Shown here: positions 14,801 to 15,711 of the stretch, piece after piece | How positions within the stretch are numbered: position 1 is the first letter of the stretch | Layout: every line of letters begins with the position of its first letter | DNA from: JBEIVB01 sp040374085 | Lineage (GTDB): Bacteria; Bacteroidota; Bacteroidia; UBA4408 | Assembly (NCBI GenBank): GCA_040374085.1 | Contig: JBEIVB010000058.1 | Location: 1 to 15,711, forward strand | DNA length: 15,711 nt | Direction of reading: 5' to 3' | The notes under the pieces: generated by a model | The model's database searches: none | What the model saw: only the letters and a program-made list of their open reading frames with translations | Told to the model about the DNA's origin: nothing | Program-made: the position numbers and the translations under genes

Positions 14801-15711
14801 TGATGGCCGTACTGTTCTGAACCATGGTGGCAGAACCCGGTGTGCTCCAGGTGTGGGCAATGCTGGGTGTAGGATTATCAACAGGTGCAAAAGAAACGCC
14901 TTTGTAAATGGTGTTGGAAGGGGCGTTGATAAGCAAGGATCCAACAGCTGAGATGTTTAATCCGTCTGAGGTAATGGCAGCGTCGTAGGCGGCTTGGTCG
15001 GTAAATCGATAAACTGCATTTGGGGCAGCGTTTCCAACGGTTACCACCAAATCAACGAATCCGGTGCTGAGGTTGATTTTTCCGGTAAGCCCACGGAAGT
15101 CTCCCACAATTTTTCCTCGCTGAGTCCATTTGCCATCGGAACCAATGGAGTACTTGTACAAACCGGTGTTAGGAGCCGATTGGGCGGTGCCGTTGGCAAT
15201 GTACACCAGATCGTTCCCCGGTACAGAAGCATCCCGATCAAAGAAAATGAAGTTGTATGGGTCTTGGCTCATCTGACTTCCGCTGTTCATTACCGGTAAG
15301 CCAAATGTTTGACCACCTGTGGTTGGAAGGTTTCCGCTTAACACATTAACCCCAACTCCAACTGCTGCAGAACCGGATGAAACGTAAAGTTTTGAGCCGG
15401 AGATGTTAACCACCCTCGTATTTGGCGAGCCTGCGGCAATAGCCGTTGAGCTTCCGCCTGAGGTAGGGTCGTTTCCAAGGCTTACATAGCGGAAGCCGTT
15501 TGCCCCTGCAGCCCAGAACGTGCTGCCGTTCACCGTTACGGCACTGCGGATGTTATTTGCATTAAACCCATCGTGGATGCGCGTTGTGGTGTTAATGGTT
15601 CCATCTTGGGTTACCCTTGCAATAATACGGTTGTTGAGGGCCGTGGAGTTGGTTGTGTTTACAACACCTGCAGTATTAATGGGCGAGTCGTAACCGGTAA
15701 AGGTCAGGTAC
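11856..15711 (-). CDS. Giant secreted protein with T9SS type A sorting tail (5' end off window)
   Basis: The frame is open from the right edge to the stop at 11856; 1284 residues are visible and the start is missing. A GTG at 15533 is only an internal codon, since the upstream 59 codons read smoothly (YLTFTGYDSPINT onward). Numbered from the first visible residue: 1-275 resemble repeats of a beta-propeller-like Bacteroidota secreted protein; 285-440 a beta domain rich in Thr and Ser; 445-545 a fibronectin III-like domain (PVYLSWSEPA, TVYYFKIFVRNG); 548-830 low-complexity beta-helix-like repeats beginning GSGDASNAAIWSYF, with many NGTG and LTING turns; 860-1060 a region often placed before sorting tails (GYHNISSP, GFNLIGNPYPSSL, VGQGFFVQA). 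The last 80 residues are a Por_Secre_tail-like domain ending GAYLVKLSTLLGVETQKVYLAK (given here as GAYLVKLST and TQKVYLAK). It is probably exported by T9SS and attached to or released from the cell surface. Catalytic residues were not recognised, so adhesion is as likely as enzymatic activity. Confidence 0.9.
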   Translation of the reverse strand, partial: YLTFTGYDSPINTAGVVNTTNSTALNNRIIARVTQDGTINTTTRIHDGFNANNIRSAVTVNGSTFWAAGANGFRYVSLGNDPTSGGSSTAIAAGSPNTRVVNISGSKLYVSSGSAAVGVGVNVLSGNLPTTGGQTFGLPVMNSGSQMSQDPYNFIFFDRDASVPGNDLVYIANGTAQSAPNTGLYKYSIGSDGKWTQRGKIVGDFRGLTGKINLSTGFVDLVVTVGNAAPNAVYRFTDQAAYDAAITSDGLNISAVGSLLINAPSNTIYKGVSFAPVDNPTPSIAHTWSTPGSATMVQNSTAISNPLIAVQADVSLGNAILTGIKFTTAGTYDASSFTAFKLYASTDGTLDAGDAVLATINTSSGPGQLLNFNNLAFSIPVDETRYYIVAAEVAECATIGNTISIDANTLSDITYVAAIRIGVPAASTTKTIAAGSPNDVTSPAASSGTPPVYLSWSEPACLSDVMIVAHTASISGVPSGNAYTANANYASAPAFAGGGKVVFKGTYPGSLVATTGYTLGTVYYFKIFVRNGNLWSPGVQVTAIPDEYTLYSRGSGDASNAAIWSYFPNGIGQTITALGGFSNTKNIRIQNGHNVQITQANISCNDLVVNTGGKLFEGSSVGANIKYVSVFGDNVTINGTLGGTTFDAIGLNIEGSSCTLNGTGNISPGRIRKSTASPNATTSLTLSASTLNLRFPGAALYNNTDASTFNVTINSGSTVNVTDASGDVAIDGTDGSASGERGGTLTINGLLNVAGKFWLRTNNNVRTATYTVGNTGVITAKNFEFNGTDLDANGGSGPVWSFSASSILNITGVIKIAAGTFNPPSGVVRLKSWLGNQGMIDWTGAGSFPSNIWTEVYTNKRGYHNISSPSSSGQTTYQNIGDDCNIQGSPANYVYNTANYNPQPTVFPTIWTYDPTIINSEQPGWVCASAESMTSGKGFMLNLAANSATFDYLGAGTNGTITNTVSALNGGFNLIGNPYPSSLSWTSFRAANASRLANNLTIWNASTSNYAQYNGSVWTNNGTGVTNDNIGVGQGFFVQAISSGTISFLNNQRTTTAPYAFLEAPETQPALFRLQAQVGNQKDDLVLYAQSAASNGLDEQDAVKFGGQIGNSIRIYTLSENRALAIQALENWEEGMVVPVGVETGVAGLVTFEGIELPGKTVFLEDALTGKWTNLTLSSYSVDLAAGNTGSRFFLHLTPKSAKVMGSEEMGIRLQGKELLISRKEATSGTIQWFNMMGNLVKEEFVQLAPGQNILPAFEGASGAYLVKLSTLLGVETQKVYLAK

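Noticed and set aside
1..15711. CRISPR arrays, tRNA or rRNA genes, insertion sequences, phage or plasmid genes.
   Set aside because: No spaced direct repeats, cloverleaf-like sequence, transposase motifs or phage motifs were seen on either strand.

Overview
The window looks like a chromosomal segment of an aerobic Bacteroidota bacterium. The signs are a very large secreted protein ending in a type IX secretion (T9SS) C-terminal sorting tail, promoter-like boxes of the Bacteroidota form (TTG, a gap of 18 to 20 bases, then TAnnTTTG), almost no Shine-Dalgarno sequences, a CtaA/COX15-type heme A synthase and a short PEP-CTERM-like protein. No rRNA, tRNA, insertion sequence, phage gene or CRISPR array was seen.

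Left part (1-2580): two genes face away from each other across a gap of about 0.3 kb. The minus-strand gene (1247 down past the left edge) encodes a signal peptide, a small beta domain and a very long Ala/Glu/Lys/Arg/Gln-rich coiled coil with an 87-base in-frame duplication. The plus-strand gene (1584 or 1530 to 2528) encodes a signal peptide, a related beta domain, a shorter coiled coil and a conserved-looking C-terminal domain. Their N-terminal halves align, so they look like diverged head-to-head paralogs. A near-perfect hairpin with T/A tracts on both sides (2549-2583) ends the plus gene and the long minus-strand run that converges on it.

Middle (2582-11389): seven tightly packed minus-strand genes, in transcription order kup (potassium uptake), ctaA (heme A synthase), a TolC-family outer-membrane channel, an HlyD/MacA-type periplasmic adaptor, tsaB (tRNA t6A biosynthesis), holB (DNA polymerase III delta prime) and an HD-domain phosphohydrolase. 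Gaps are 3, 59, 9 and 3 bases, and the last two junctions overlap as ATGA and TAATG. A good promoter match lies just upstream of kup. The run joins envelope transport with core information-processing genes. The TolC and HlyD proteins have no inner-membrane pump in the window.

Right part (11390-15711): a 62-residue secreted protein with a proline-rich stretch, a PLDGG motif, one hydrophobic segment and a basic tail has its own terminator and a plausible promoter. Upstream of it is the C-terminal 1284 residues of a giant T9SS cargo protein whose start lies beyond the right edge. A strong GC hairpin without a T tract separates the two.

No fully new system can be claimed from this window. The best candidates for something undescribed are the divergent beta-domain/coiled-coil pair and the miniature PEP-CTERM-like protein beside a T9SS cargo gene.
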